A stretch of 64,000 nucleotides of DNA, from the NCBI GenBank assembly GCA_013146195.2, contig CM028379.1:159742437-159806436 (forward strand). Direction: 5' to 3'. A model generated the notes under the pieces. That model saw nothing but the letters and a program-made list of their open reading frames with translations, ran no database searches and was not told the DNA's origin. This DNA comes from Codonopsis lanceolata (Eukaryota > Streptophyta > Magnoliopsida > Asterales > Campanulaceae). A program made the translations under genes and the position numbers. Positions 48,001-58,000 of the stretch are shown here, one piece after another; positions within the stretch are counted from its first letter, which is position 1; every line of letters begins with the position of its first letter.

Positions 48001-51000
48001 ATGTTATAAGTGAGCATAATACAATAATACATGAAACGAAGTTCTAACATAATATCAATAACACAAATTTTTCATTCATAGTTGAAATTCCAATGCATTA
48101 GATAAACTTAACTAAAAATTCAATAAGAAAATAAATAGTAATCAAAGCAAATGAAAACAACGTCATGGAAATCAAAAGAGAACTAAAGTCATGGAATGAA
48201 ATTATGAAAGGAAACAGAACTGAGACTCAGACAGGGTAAAAAAATAAAAAAATAACAGAACAGAAACTTAGACAGAGTAAAATTTTTTATTTTATTTTTA
48301 TTTTTAAAAAGAGTTACAGAAATAGTAACAAATTTAATTGACAATTTTTAAACAGAGACTTGAGACAATTTTTTAATTGACACAATTTTCTTATGATTTT
48401 AATTTTTAAACAGAGTTACAGAACAGAAAGAGAAACAAATTTATTAAAAAAAAAAAGAACACGGTGAAGGAAAAAAATAGTCTGAACTCTGAACACAAGT
48501 TACACAACACAGAGTGAAGAAAGTTTCGAACACAACAGAGTGAGGAAAAAAACAAAATGAAAACAGCAAAACTTGAACACACGTATCGCTGGAGTCGAAC
48601 TGGTCGCGTTGTGGTCTGAATGAAGCTTTTGGGGTATTTTAGGGTTTATTTTGTATTTATACTAAAACCTAAACTATGTCGTTTCACACAAATAGTTTTA
48701 AAAAAAAAAAAAGTTAGTGAGCGACTTATTCGATTTTTGGTGCTCTCGCCTAAAAAAAAGGTGCCAAAGGCGATGCCTTTCCCACGCCTTTACTAGGGGT
48801 GTAAGTGGTTCGGTTTGGTTTTGTTTATGTCAAAACCACAAACCGAACCGCCCTCTATTGGCTCCAAAAATCTCAAACCGAACCGAACAACTCGGTTTGG
48901 TTTGGTTTTGTGGTTTATATAAATTATTTTTAATGAAATTAACCAACATTAAAAATAACAATAAAAATGATATTTTAATTTGGAATTAACATCAAAATTA
49001 GGAAATAACCTACTAACAACAAATTATCATAAAGAAAACAATACAAATTCTAAAATAAACACAAACAGTAGAAGAAATAATAGTTTTCCAACAATCAAGA
49101 TTTTGTTTGGTTTAGTATGTGTGTGTATATATATATATTATATGAATAAATCAAAAGCCTAGATTATGTATATAAGATGATCAAAAGGTTCAAAATAATT
49201 AATAAATGTAGTGTAGTGTGTATTATATAATAAATAGATAAAAATATATAGGTTGGTTTGGTTTGGTTCGGTTTGATATCAAAAACCGTGAACCGAACCG
49301 AAACATATGATTTTCCATTTTTTTGAAACCGAACCCGAACCGTCTTCAACCAAAACTGAACCAAACCGATTGGTTTAGTTTGGTTCGGTTCTGTGGTTCG
49401 GTGGTTCCGATTTACACCCCTAGCCTTTACACGTCGACTCGCCCAGCTTCTTTCAGGCGCCAAGGGCGCCAAAGGCGCTTGCCTTTGACAACTATGGTTG
49501 AACCATCGCAGAAAGTGAGGCCATGCAACCACTGATCAACTTGGTCACACCCATGATGTTTTGATATACAAAAGAATTTAAAATTTAAGATTTTGTAACT
49601 GGTGGGCTAGAAGGACATGATGGGGGAGTTTTTTAGCATGGGAAGTGTGCAACTGCAGTATCCTCTTCTAGCACCACATGCCTATTATTTTTGCATGGGA
49701 AGTGAGAGTTGTAAGTTTGTTGTTTTGTGTTAGCACCACTTAACCCCAGGGGTGCATCAGACTATTCTGTTAGCACATTTTTCTAGTGTTCCATGATTGA
49801 AACTCTGAGCATAATGGTGATACATCTGTTTTTTAGCAGAAGAGGGATGATTCTTTTAGATAGTAGACTAGTAGTGCTATTCCTTTAGCGTTTTCAAACT
49901 GTTTTGTGTTCTTTATCTCTAAATTCAAATTCGATTTCACTTCTGGAACTTTTAGAGAGTAACGACACCCCTCTATTTCTCATTTTGTTACGTTGCTTTC
50001 TGAATAAGAATAATACTATTAACTGTAAGAAGAAAAAAAATGTTGTTTAAACTTTTCTCATTACTTATGTTATTATTAAGAATGATAACAGAAACGACTG
50101 AGTCCCTACTTGCCACCCTATGCTTAGAAACTCCTGGGTGTGTGGTTTTTGTTTCTTTTTCTCTCACATGAATGTGAAGCTTATGAAGGAGGTCTAGCAT
50201 TACTGCCTGTTAGCTGTTTTCTTTGGAGAATAAAGAGTAGTTGCTCCTTTTTTCTTAGTACTCCCCCGTCCCAAAATTATTGTGTTGGTTTGATGTGTAG
50301 TTTCCTTTATAGTCCATTTGTACGTGGCTCATAATTAAAATAGAATGAAAAAGTAAGGGTAAAGTGGTAAAATTGTTGTCCTAAAAAGAAAAGTTTCAAA
50401 CAAGATAATAATTTTGGGACGGATGAAAAAGGAAAGCTGCACAAAATTTTGGGACGGAGGGAGTATAAAATAGGAAGTTCTAGAGCATGGTTATATTAAT
50501 GAGTACTATGATATAAAGAAGGTTTTTTTCTGTTTGTTTTTTTTTTTTTTTTTGGTTTTGGTTTTGGTTTTTGGGAGTGGGGGGTGTTGTTGCCTGATGT
50601 GGTCTAACCACTTTAAAAATGGAATTAATGTTTGACATCTAATATTTTATGGGTTTAATAGAGTGACATATCGATTTAATATCGTTGGTGTTACAGACCT
50701 ATCTGCAGTCAACAACGATAAGATTGGAGGAGATGAGAGTGAAAAGGCGGGATGCAGAACAGTGGATGTCCCACAGGTTGCTACCAGATTCTCTAAGGGA
50801 GCGAATCAGGCGGTATGAACAGTATAAGTGGCAAGAAACTAGAGGTGTTGATGAGGAGAATTTGATCCACAACCTTCCCAAGGACCTCAGAAGGGATATT
50901 AAACGCCATCTTTGTTTGCAGCTGCTTATGAGGGTGAGTCCTTTCTCATCTTTCACTAGTTTACTACATTGGGTAAAAGCCAAGATAGTTGGAAAATTGT

Positions 51001-52261
51001 TTTAGTGGGTTGAAGTTATTATATGCCGTGATTTATGGGGTATACCAAAAAAGCACTGCTTTGGAGCTTGGTGTTTTGACATGCGCATACGTTTCTTTAT
51101 AAATATAATCTTTTGAATTCACAAAGAAAAGTGGAAATACCACGTGTTCTCTTTCGTTCTTTGCCCTGAAGAGAAGGGGGGGGGGATATTGTAAAGGCTT
51201 GTGTCTCTAAACAAATAAATAGTTCGACTCAGTCATAGCTATCAAAACCGAACCAGCAATCACTAAACAGTACAGTTCTCTGATTAGACCGGATCAAATC
51301 GATTGGTTTTCTTTGAACTGGATATAACTGCTGGTTGAACCTGTATGAAATGATAGTACTTATCAAAATAATAAATAAATAAATTTTTAAAAAAGAGGTG
51401 ATTGTATTTGCCAAGAAGAGTTTGTACCCTAGAAAATTTAAATGTTGTTCTGACACTGCACCACACCTCCTTCAAGTTTAACCATATATGTATCTCAAAA
51501 TCTTGATAGAAATTATTCACCAGTGTCTTACATATATATTCACTTTCATTTAATGTTTTTTAGGTGCCCATGTTTGAAAAGATGGATGAACAACTATTAG
51601 ATGCACTGTGCGACCGTCTCAAACCAGTACTTTATACTGAGGACAGCTTTATAGTGCGAGAGGGGGACCCAGTCGATGAGATGCTGTTTGTAATGCGAGG
51701 CAAACTACTTACTTTTACAACCAATGGAGGTCGGACTGGCTTCTTTAACTCTGAACATCTAAAAGCCGGGGATTTTTGTGGTGAAGAGCTTCTTACATGG
51801 GCTTTAGATCCCCATTCATCATCCAACCTTCCAATTTCCACCAGGACAGTCCGGCACTCGAAGAGGTCGAAGCGTTCGCTCTAATGGCCGACGATCTTAA
51901 GTTTGTTGCCTCTCAGTTCAGGCGACTTCACAGTAAGCAGCTCCGGCACACTTTCAGGTTTTACTCGCAGCAATGGCGAACATGGGCGGCTTGTTTCATT
52001 CAGGCAGCATGGCGGCGGCATTGTAGAAAGAAGCTGGAAGAGTCTCTCCGGGAAGAAGAAAATAGGTTGCAAAGTGCCTTAGCAGAAGGTGGTGGGAGCT
52101 CACCGAGTTTTGGGGCCACCATATATGCTTCAAGATTTGCTGCAAATGCCCTACGGGCTTTGAGGCGTAATGGTGCACGGAAACAAAGGGTTCCTGAGAA
52201 GATATCGCCGATTCTGCTGCAAAAACCAGCTGAACCTGATTTCACTGCTGAAGATAAATGA
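42071..52261 (+). CDS. CNGC1: Cyclic nucleotide-gated channel, CNGC1-like, frameshifted in last exon
   Basis: This gene encodes a plasma-membrane cation channel of plant CNGC group I. Seven coding exons: 42071-42099, 44930-45497, 45843-46055, 46248-46522, 47001-47112, 50697-50933 and 51564-52261, all with GT-AG introns and consistent phases. Domains: N-terminal MNNRPEKFVRFQDW; S1 about residues 97-119; S2 135-154; S3 183-199; S4 from 200; pore WWGLQNLSSLGQN near 352-366; cyclic-nucleotide-binding domain from about 490 with GDFCGEELL at 547-555. The last exon is 698 bp, one base short. After codon 574 (TRTV) the reading shifts and stops at 51882-51884, giving 584 residues. With the lost base the length would be about 710, the family norm. 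The lost part includes the calmodulin-binding helix and an IQ motif. Either a real mutation or a base error. Confidence 0.93.
42477..43651. mobile_element. hAT-like element in CNGC intron 1
   Basis: Ends CATAGTTGTC and GACAACTATG form a perfect 10-bp terminal inverted repeat, extended by GGCGCC-rich subterminal sequence. The 8-bp duplication GTGGGCAC is perfect (42469-42476 and 43652-43659). 1175 bp, no transposase frame. The interior shares AACATGTTATAAGTGAGCAT and CATTCATAGTTGAAATTCCA with the element in intron 5, so both are one family. Confidence 0.9.
43945..44605. repeat. ~110-bp tandem duplication split by the LINE
   Basis: Copy 1 runs GATTGGATATCCTTTTTCTT to ACTTTAATATCAT, then after the LINE continues TTTCAGGCTGAATAATTTTT. 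Copy 2, at 44490-44605, reads GACTGGATATCCCTTTTCTT, CTCTAATTTCATATTC and AAGGCTGAACAAAATTTG without interruption. Copy 2 therefore shows the empty site. Confidence 0.7.
44017..44434 (-). mobile_element. 5'-truncated LINE in CNGC intron 1
   Basis: The minus frame 44103-44426 reads NISWVLPNSTKDLLWSWSYF and LWEVAPLSVCWMIWKERIQR. This is the zinc-binding C-terminal region typical of plant LINE reverse transcriptases. The 3' end is TACTTTACCTTTATC followed by an A tract, as in plant LINEs. A 7-bp duplication ATATCAT (44010-44016 and 44435-44441) flanks it. Only about 0.4 kb of the 3' end is present. Confidence 0.85.
44930..45497 (+). CDS. CNGC1: CNGC exon 2 (S1-S3)
   Basis: Acceptor TCATTTCAG|A completes the split Arg codon. 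It reads FQDWRSEK, ILDPQGQFLQKWNKIFVLSC and FRTGFIAPSSRVFGRG, and ends AVLPLPQ|GTGAGA. Confidence 0.95.
45843..46055 (+). CDS. CNGC1: CNGC exon 3 (S4 region)
   Basis: Reads VAILIIIPKMRGS, then FFQYIPRLLRVYPLYKEVTR with the S4 basic residues, and ends YMLASH|GTAAGA. 71 codons, phase 0 at both ends. Confidence 0.95.
46248..46522 (+). CDS. CNGC1: CNGC exon 4 (S5, turret, pore start)
   Basis: Reads ALGAFWYLFSIERAATCWKE, a cysteine-rich loop, and FPQKLFYCFWWGLQNL; the donor splits a Ser codon (CTG AG|GTATAA). Confidence 0.95.
46651..46851. mobile_element. Stowaway-like MITE in CNGC intron 4
   Basis: The left end CACTCCCTGTGTTCCACCC and the right end GGAATGGGAG are flanked by TA. It is related to the copy at 35724. 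Confidence 0.65.
47001..47112 (+). CDS. CNGC1: CNGC exon 5 (selectivity filter, S6)
   Basis: Completes Ser, then SLGQNLKTSTFVWEICFAVF and LFSFLIGNMQ|GTTGGT. GQN is the filter triplet seen in many plant CNGCs. Confidence 0.95.
47858..49496. mobile_element. hAT-like element in CNGC intron 5
   Basis: Ends CATAGTTGTC and GACAACTATG, with a perfect 8-bp duplication GTTGAACC (47850-47857 and 49497-49504). The body is homologous to 42477-43651, including GAGAGGCGCCAAAA, AAAAATACTAAGGAAAAATA and ATAACACAAATTTTTCATTC. It is longer only because another element is nested at 48794-49422. Confidence 0.9.
48794..49422. mobile_element. Nested hAT-like MITE (GGTTCGGTTTGG type)
   Basis: Ends TAGGGGTGTAAG and (reverse complement) TAGGGGTGTAAA, with a perfect 8-bp duplication GCCTTTAC (48786-48793 and 49423-49430). 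Subterminal regions carry GGTTCGGTTTGGTTTTG and its inverse. 629 bp; no transposase. Confidence 0.88.
50261..50463. mobile_element. Stowaway MITE in CNGC intron 5
   Basis: Ends CTCCCCCGTCCCAAAATTAT and (reverse complement) CTCCCTCCGTCCCAAAATTT, flanked by TA (50259-50260 and 50464-50465). 203 bp, the classic Stowaway terminus. Confidence 0.85.
50697..50933 (+). CDS. CNGC1: CNGC exon 6 (C-linker)
   Basis: Reads TYLQSTTIRLEEMRVKRRDA, RYEQYKWQETRGVDEENL and NLPKDLRRDIKRHLC, and ends LLMR|GTGAGT. 79 codons. Confidence 0.95.
51564..52261 (+). CDS. CNGC1: CNGC exon 7 (CNBD, CaM-binding, IQ) with frameshift
   Basis: Begins VPMFEKMDEQLLDALCDRL. At 51849-51854 the bases GTCCGG replace what the family would need to continue TRTV-x-AL-EVEAFAL. 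From 51855 the +1-shifted frame reads ALEEVEAFALMADDLKFVAS and continues open to TGA at 52259, through RLHSKQLRHTFRFYSQQW and the IQ-type CFIQAAWRRHCRKKLEE. All codons after the shift look conserved, so the lesion is recent or a base-calling error. Confidence 0.93.
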
Positions 52262-53602
52262 AATTGCGTCTTCTTTGTTGTTGTGTTGAATGTGAAAGTT
52301 GTAGCGCACGTATTACATTTTTTGAAGAGTATTAGGTACATGTGTATATTATTTTGTAAATGTAAATTCGCTCAATATATTATTTTCTTTTCTTTTTCCT
52401 GATTGATGTACAATACGTAAGTGATTATAGGATTTGTTTTCTTTCCCACTGCATCTCCTTAATTTCTAATGTTTCTCAACAGAGCACTGACATAAAGATA
52501 CGCAATTAATGATGTGCAAATGCCTATATATTTCTCATTAAATTTTCTTGATTTTTGGATAAAAATGATTTTCGTTCTTCACTAAAGCTTAGTAGCATTG
52601 TTGAAACAAGATAACTTCAAAACCCAAATTTAAATTTCGTTAGCAAGTATAAAGACTCAACTAAAACATGGAGTACATTTTAGTAATTGTCTTGATATTT
52701 ATTGACGAAATTCAAATTTGGCTTTTGAAGTTTTTCTTGTTTTTCTCAACTAAATTTTCGTAAAATTGGCATTTCACTCTTAAATTGGCACAGTGACGTG
52801 AGAAGATTTTTTTTTTTGGTTTTTCTTCAGCCGTGTTCATTCGGTCTTTCACCGGGGGGCGTGGACGTAGAAGAGTGTGAGAGAATGGGTGGGAAGAAAA
52901 GTATTTTTGGGTGTATATGTTGAATGGTAAAATGGGAAATATAAGGGAGTGTATTGGATGGGTTAAAAGTAAAGATAGAGTATGAATGTTGAAGATGGGT
53001 GTATAGATGGATTTGGGGGCATCAATAGCGCTACTCATTAATAAATTTTACTCCCACCGTTTCATCAAATAGTCCATTATATTATTTTAAGATGTTTTAT
53101 TTTAAAAGTCAACTTTTTAAAATTATGTATACAATTTACATATCATTTCATCTTTACCCTCTACTTATGATGTAAGAACATTTCTTGTGATTAAGTATTC
53201 TTAAAACAGAACATCTAAATGTTACATCGAAAAACCCTAAATGTAACATAACTTAAAAAGTTAAATTACCAAACTGTCTTCCTTCCATTTTAAAAGAAAA
53301 ACACTAAACTTTAAAATAGATTTGTTTACCAAACTACCCTCCATTTAAAAAAAAAAAAAAAACTTATTTAAGTACTCCTAATATGAATCAAAATCTTGAT
53401 GACCTAATCCTAAAATCCACAAACTCATTTTAAAAATTGAAAAATTGCCTGCAATGTGAAAAATAATCTCCAGGATTAAAAAAATCGTCTGTTTTAAAAA
53501 AAATGAAAAAAATCGCCACGTTGTTTAAAAAAATTGAAACAAATCGTCAAGATTTAAAAAAATTTGAAAAAAATCGCCAGGTCAAAAAAAAAAAAATAAA
53601 AT

Positions 53603-53640
<38 letters not shown>

Positions 53641-54394
53641 TTTTCTTCAACAACTTACTGCAAAAGAATAATCCGAAGAATCATCATGAACGTTGTTATT
53701 CGGATCGGAATTCATTAAATAATTGTTGGAAATGAACAAGTTTAGGGTTTATAGTTAATTGTAACGAAGGTTTGACATTTTTTTTTCAAAAGGTTGAAGG
53801 AGACATAGACCTTACCCCAACCCTTATTTTTTATTATTTTAATGCATTGAAAGGCTACAATTATAAATATATGATATCTTTGGTGTGGCTAAAACAAATG
53901 GTCCCAAATTGAATAACATTTTAACAAAAAAAAAAAATAGTCCCAAAAAAATAACATGTTAGGTTTTTAAGACAAATTTATCCACATTTACTAAAATTAC
54001 TTATGGAAAATATTTTCCTCATTTTCTAGTGTTTGGTATCCTTGGGAAAATATAGTCAACGTAAAATCTTTTTCGAGTCAACAAAAAATGAAGCCTTCTT
54101 TTCAGAAAAACAACTTACGGATTCATTTTCCGTAAGTCATTTTCAAATATTTGAGCACCCCTCTGTCCCTTTCCGCAATTACACATTTACATACACACAA
54201 TATTTCACTCAATAAATATTTTTTTAAAAAATATATATTTTGGGAGAGAGTAATAATTTTCTTCACTGGCCAAACTATTAAATTACTGAGGTACCTATTG
54301 TACTTATCACACAAAAAGATTGCCACTTTAATGCAGGTTAAGGTTAATGCAAATTACTGGAGAATTGTGATTGTAGGGCTTTCCAATTAGCCAA

Positions 54395-54610
54395 GTAGTT
54401 AGCCTCCAGCTCGGCTCGACTCGAGTCGAGTTGCTCCATGTTGCTTCACGCCAGTTTTACTCAGAAAAGTTTATATCTCATTTTCTGACTTGCTTAGAAC
54501 CGCCCGAGCTGTTCTCAGACATTGGTTCCTGAGTAAAACTCGAGCACAATCAAGAATAAAAGAACAGAGCTTGAACATTCAAAGCTCCACTCGGCTCGTT
54601 TACAGCCCTA
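54395..54610. mobile_element. Probable hAT MITE (GGCTCG type)
   Basis: The right end, reverse-complemented, reads TAGGGCTGTAAACGAGCCGA, a terminus common among plant hAT MITEs. The left side carries CAGCTCGGCTCGACTCGAG. The left terminus is diverged and no duplication was confirmed. Confidence 0.45.
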
Positions 54611-54726
54611 GTTACTTGCTTTCATGTCAGTACGTATAGTGTAATACCGGGACGCGATGATTAAAATCCAGAAAAAGAAAAGGATACACCACTAAGTACT
54701 CATAAATTTTGAATAATGTCTATCAT

Positions 54727-54862
54727 CAGAAAATAGTAATCATGATCAAAACCTAAGATAAATATGTACAGTATTGAAAATAGTAATCGTGATCAAACCC
54801 TAAGAAAATAGTAATCGTGATCAAAACCTAAGAAAATAGTAATCATGATCAAAACCTAAGAC
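54727..54862. repeat. ~28-bp minisatellite beside the pyruvate kinase 3' end
   Basis: Four copies of a unit near GAAAATAGTAATCATGATCA plus AAACCTAA. It lies about 100 bases beyond the stop codon of the minus-strand gene, probably in or near its 3' UTR. Confidence 0.7.
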
Positions 54863-54962
54863 ATTGCGCTACTACCATACAGAAAATGGGTACACCAAGT
54901 AAATGAACCAAGAGAAACATACCCCGTCATTGCACTACCACTGTACAGAAGATTGCCTTGAA

Positions 54963-55098
54963 CTAAGAAAGATGGTTGGATAAAGCAAGAGGTGCGATTT
55001 CCGCCTTCACCTTTATAGAACTGCTTTTCAAAATAGTGTCTAGAGTAGAAACAGCTTCCACGATATGCTTTCCTTTGTTCAACATAATGCAACTTGCC
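54963..55098 (-). CDS. PKP4: PKP4-like last exon
   Basis: Acceptor TTTTTTGACAG|G completes the Arg codon of GRR. It reads ASCIMLNKGKHIVEAVSTLD, then KVKAEIAPLALSNHLS and TAG. 136 bp; phase fits the previous exon. Confidence 0.88.
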
Positions 55099-58000
55099 CT
55101 GTCAAAAAATTGTATATTCAAAGGATCAAGACTTCTTGTCAAGTCTTCTTGAACTAATTGACTGTAATATCTATCACCTTCTTTTAAGAAGAGGACATGG
55201 GGGTTGGAATTGGAAAGGTGATTAAAAGTCTAGCCAATTCAATAAAAGGAAAACTTATTCATGGCTCGTGAACATAATGAAAAGGAATGAGAAAGCCGAC
55301 AGAAAAAACGTGGGATAACAATCTAATGTGAAAAAAAAAAAAAAAAAAAAGTTGTACTGCTAAGAAATTGATGTTCTTTCTTTTATAGGACCAACTAGAA
55401 CTTGGGGTTTTCTCATCGGCTAATCTCACAGTTTCTAAGCTGAGCACGTAGACATACACATAGAAACTCAAGATCTTCTCACACTTCTGGTACTTCATCA
55501 CAGCCCTCATCAGCCCCACGGAAACAGGGAAATAATCTAGAGAATATCACAGTTCACGACACTATGAACAACTGAAGCTTAAGGTTTTCTTATTGGCTAA
55601 TCTCTCTCCATAGACTTTTTACTAGTATTAAATTCTAAACCTTTCGTCAGTAAGTTAAGCACAAGAGAGTCAAAGAAATGACTCAAAAAACTGACCTTCT
55701 TCCACTGGCCACATCAGTTAGCTCGGCTCTAGTAGGCACACCAGACTTGACTAGCGACTCAAGTACTTGAGTAGCCCAAACTACTGGGACATGAGCAGCA
55801 CTACAAATGGATAGGATTTGTTCCTGTATCTCTGCCATCTTTTCCCACCCACATTCCACTGCAAGATCTCCTCGGGCAATCATAACCCCCAAAGGATTTG
55901 GTGACTTCATTGCTTCCAGAAGTATGACTGGTAGATTCTCAAACCCATCTTTGGTCTCAATCTTTAATACAACACCCAATTTCCCAAGTTTTCGCTTCTC
56001 AAGCTCTTGTCGAAGCACAACAATATCACGGACATCTCGAACAAATGAAATCCCGACCATGTCAGCATGAGTAGCAACGAATTCAAGGTCTATAAGATCC
56101 TTTGATGTCAAACCTTCATACCGCATATTACTCTCAGGGATGTTGATGGATTTCTCTGAGCCAAGTTTAGTGCCTTGAGGACCAGCATGAGTGATGGAGA
56201 CTATAATTTCTGAAATGCTAGTCCCTTTAATGACTCCCCATATCTTCCCATCATCAAAGGCAATTGGTTCTCCAGGTTTGACAGAATCAAAAAGATAGCC
56301 AGAAGAGCATGTCACCCTAGGAGTAGCAACAGTGGAAGCCGTTGGTTTATCTTCATCTAGTTCATTTGAGCTATCTCGCGATATCACTAGTAAGTCTCCA
56401 ACTGTCAGTCTAATGAACTTCTCCACTGGAGGGACATCTTCCACATACCCAACTGAGTACTTCCTCTTGTTCCCCTTAACATGTAGTTCTGTTCCTGACT
56501 GAACATAAGTGGTCTTGGTACAGTCAGCCATGACTCCAACACCAGAAAAAATAGAAAATCTCTTGGATATCTTTATTGTCCTTCGTTTTCCTCTAGCATC
56601 AGTGAATCTCACAGTATCACCTATTTCAAGCTTATGGAGAAATTCTTGACCATCCACATAAACAACTGCATCAGGAGATACGTGAGCCGGAGGTGGACCC
56701 GAGCCTTGAGGAGACAGCCAGACTTGGGCAGGAGCAATCACATTACCATTGAAATCCTTCTTCGGAGATAACTTCATGACACATGGACCAGCCTTCATTT
56801 TACCAGTTCGTAGCTTTGGTCCGGCCAAATCCATGAGAACTCGGCATTGTTTTTCCAGCATCTGAGAGTATCTTTTCACCCTTCTGATTATCTCACTCCA
56901 AGTATTCGGGTTTCCATGTGCACAGTTGATACGGATGACCGTGGTCCCTGTTCTGAGAAGATCACAGATAAGTGTTTCACTTTCAATGGCTTCTTGGCCA
57001 ACAGTTACCATGATATGAGTTCTTTTATCTTGAACTGGCCCCAAAAGCAAGTTCCTATTAGAGGATACCATTTTTCTCATAGTGTGCATTATGAACTTGC
57101 CCTTGACTTTGCTTTCAAAACCATTATCAGTGATGATCCCTTCAACACTCTCTGCATTGCTTAGAAAGCTGGATTTCAAATTTTCCAACATCTGGATGCC
57201 TGCCGAAAGACTTGCAAGAACAAACGGATTGGTGGTTTCCAAATTCAGAAGACCAATAGAAGAGAGGTCATCTTTGAGCTTATCAACATCAAGGCTTTTT
57301 AACGCCAAATAATGTATCAAGTTTGTTGCACTAACTACATAATGTCTGCAAAGACAGAAAATCAAATATTAGTTCCTTTGAAACTGAAGCCTAGGTCTAA
57401 AGCCAGTGTTAAGAAGCTTCTTTCATATATTAAGGCATCTTCACCATCCAAAGATATAAGAAATACCAAAGATGAGGTTGCCTAATGGCATCAAAATTCC
57501 AACAGATAATTTTCAAAAGTTGGTTATAAATGGACATGCAAACTTGAGACATAAATAACTATTGCAATACCTAAAGCGCATCTCTAATCAAAATTAGTTC
57601 CAAAGGAGTAAGAAATAAGTACTGCCAAGTGCCCCAACATGGAAAACTGCATACAGTCGAGAGAAAAACAACTAGTTCAATCAGTCTTGAAGTTTGAAGA
57701 GGACGTCATCAGTAAATCAATGATTTCTCACTCTCTATTACCCTTACATGGATGGTCGTAAAATGTCAAAGAAGTTACTCCACTAGCCTTTAGCATGTCC
57801 ACTTAATTTGACCTAAAGGTAAACAGCAAGCATGGAAACAACTAGACAGGTAATATAAAACATAAATAAAAGAAGAGCTCAAAAAGTCATCTGCTGTCTG
57901 TCAGTCCAGAATACCCAGCATATTGTCATGGATTCACGGACGTAGAGTTTACCCGAACTCTGCCCAATCCGTGCAGCACTAAGACAATTCCATTAGTCTT

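Larger units (their letters stand above)
52262..54962. other. Convergent intergenic region
   Basis: The 3' flanks of the two genes meet here. CNGC 3' UTR sequence probably covers the first 150-250 bases. An (AT)n run lies at about 53605-53638. A MITE-like start, ACTCCCACCGTTTCATCAAA, is at 53051. No gene was recognised; the 108-codon minus frame at 52712-53038 has no motif. Confidence 0.5.
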
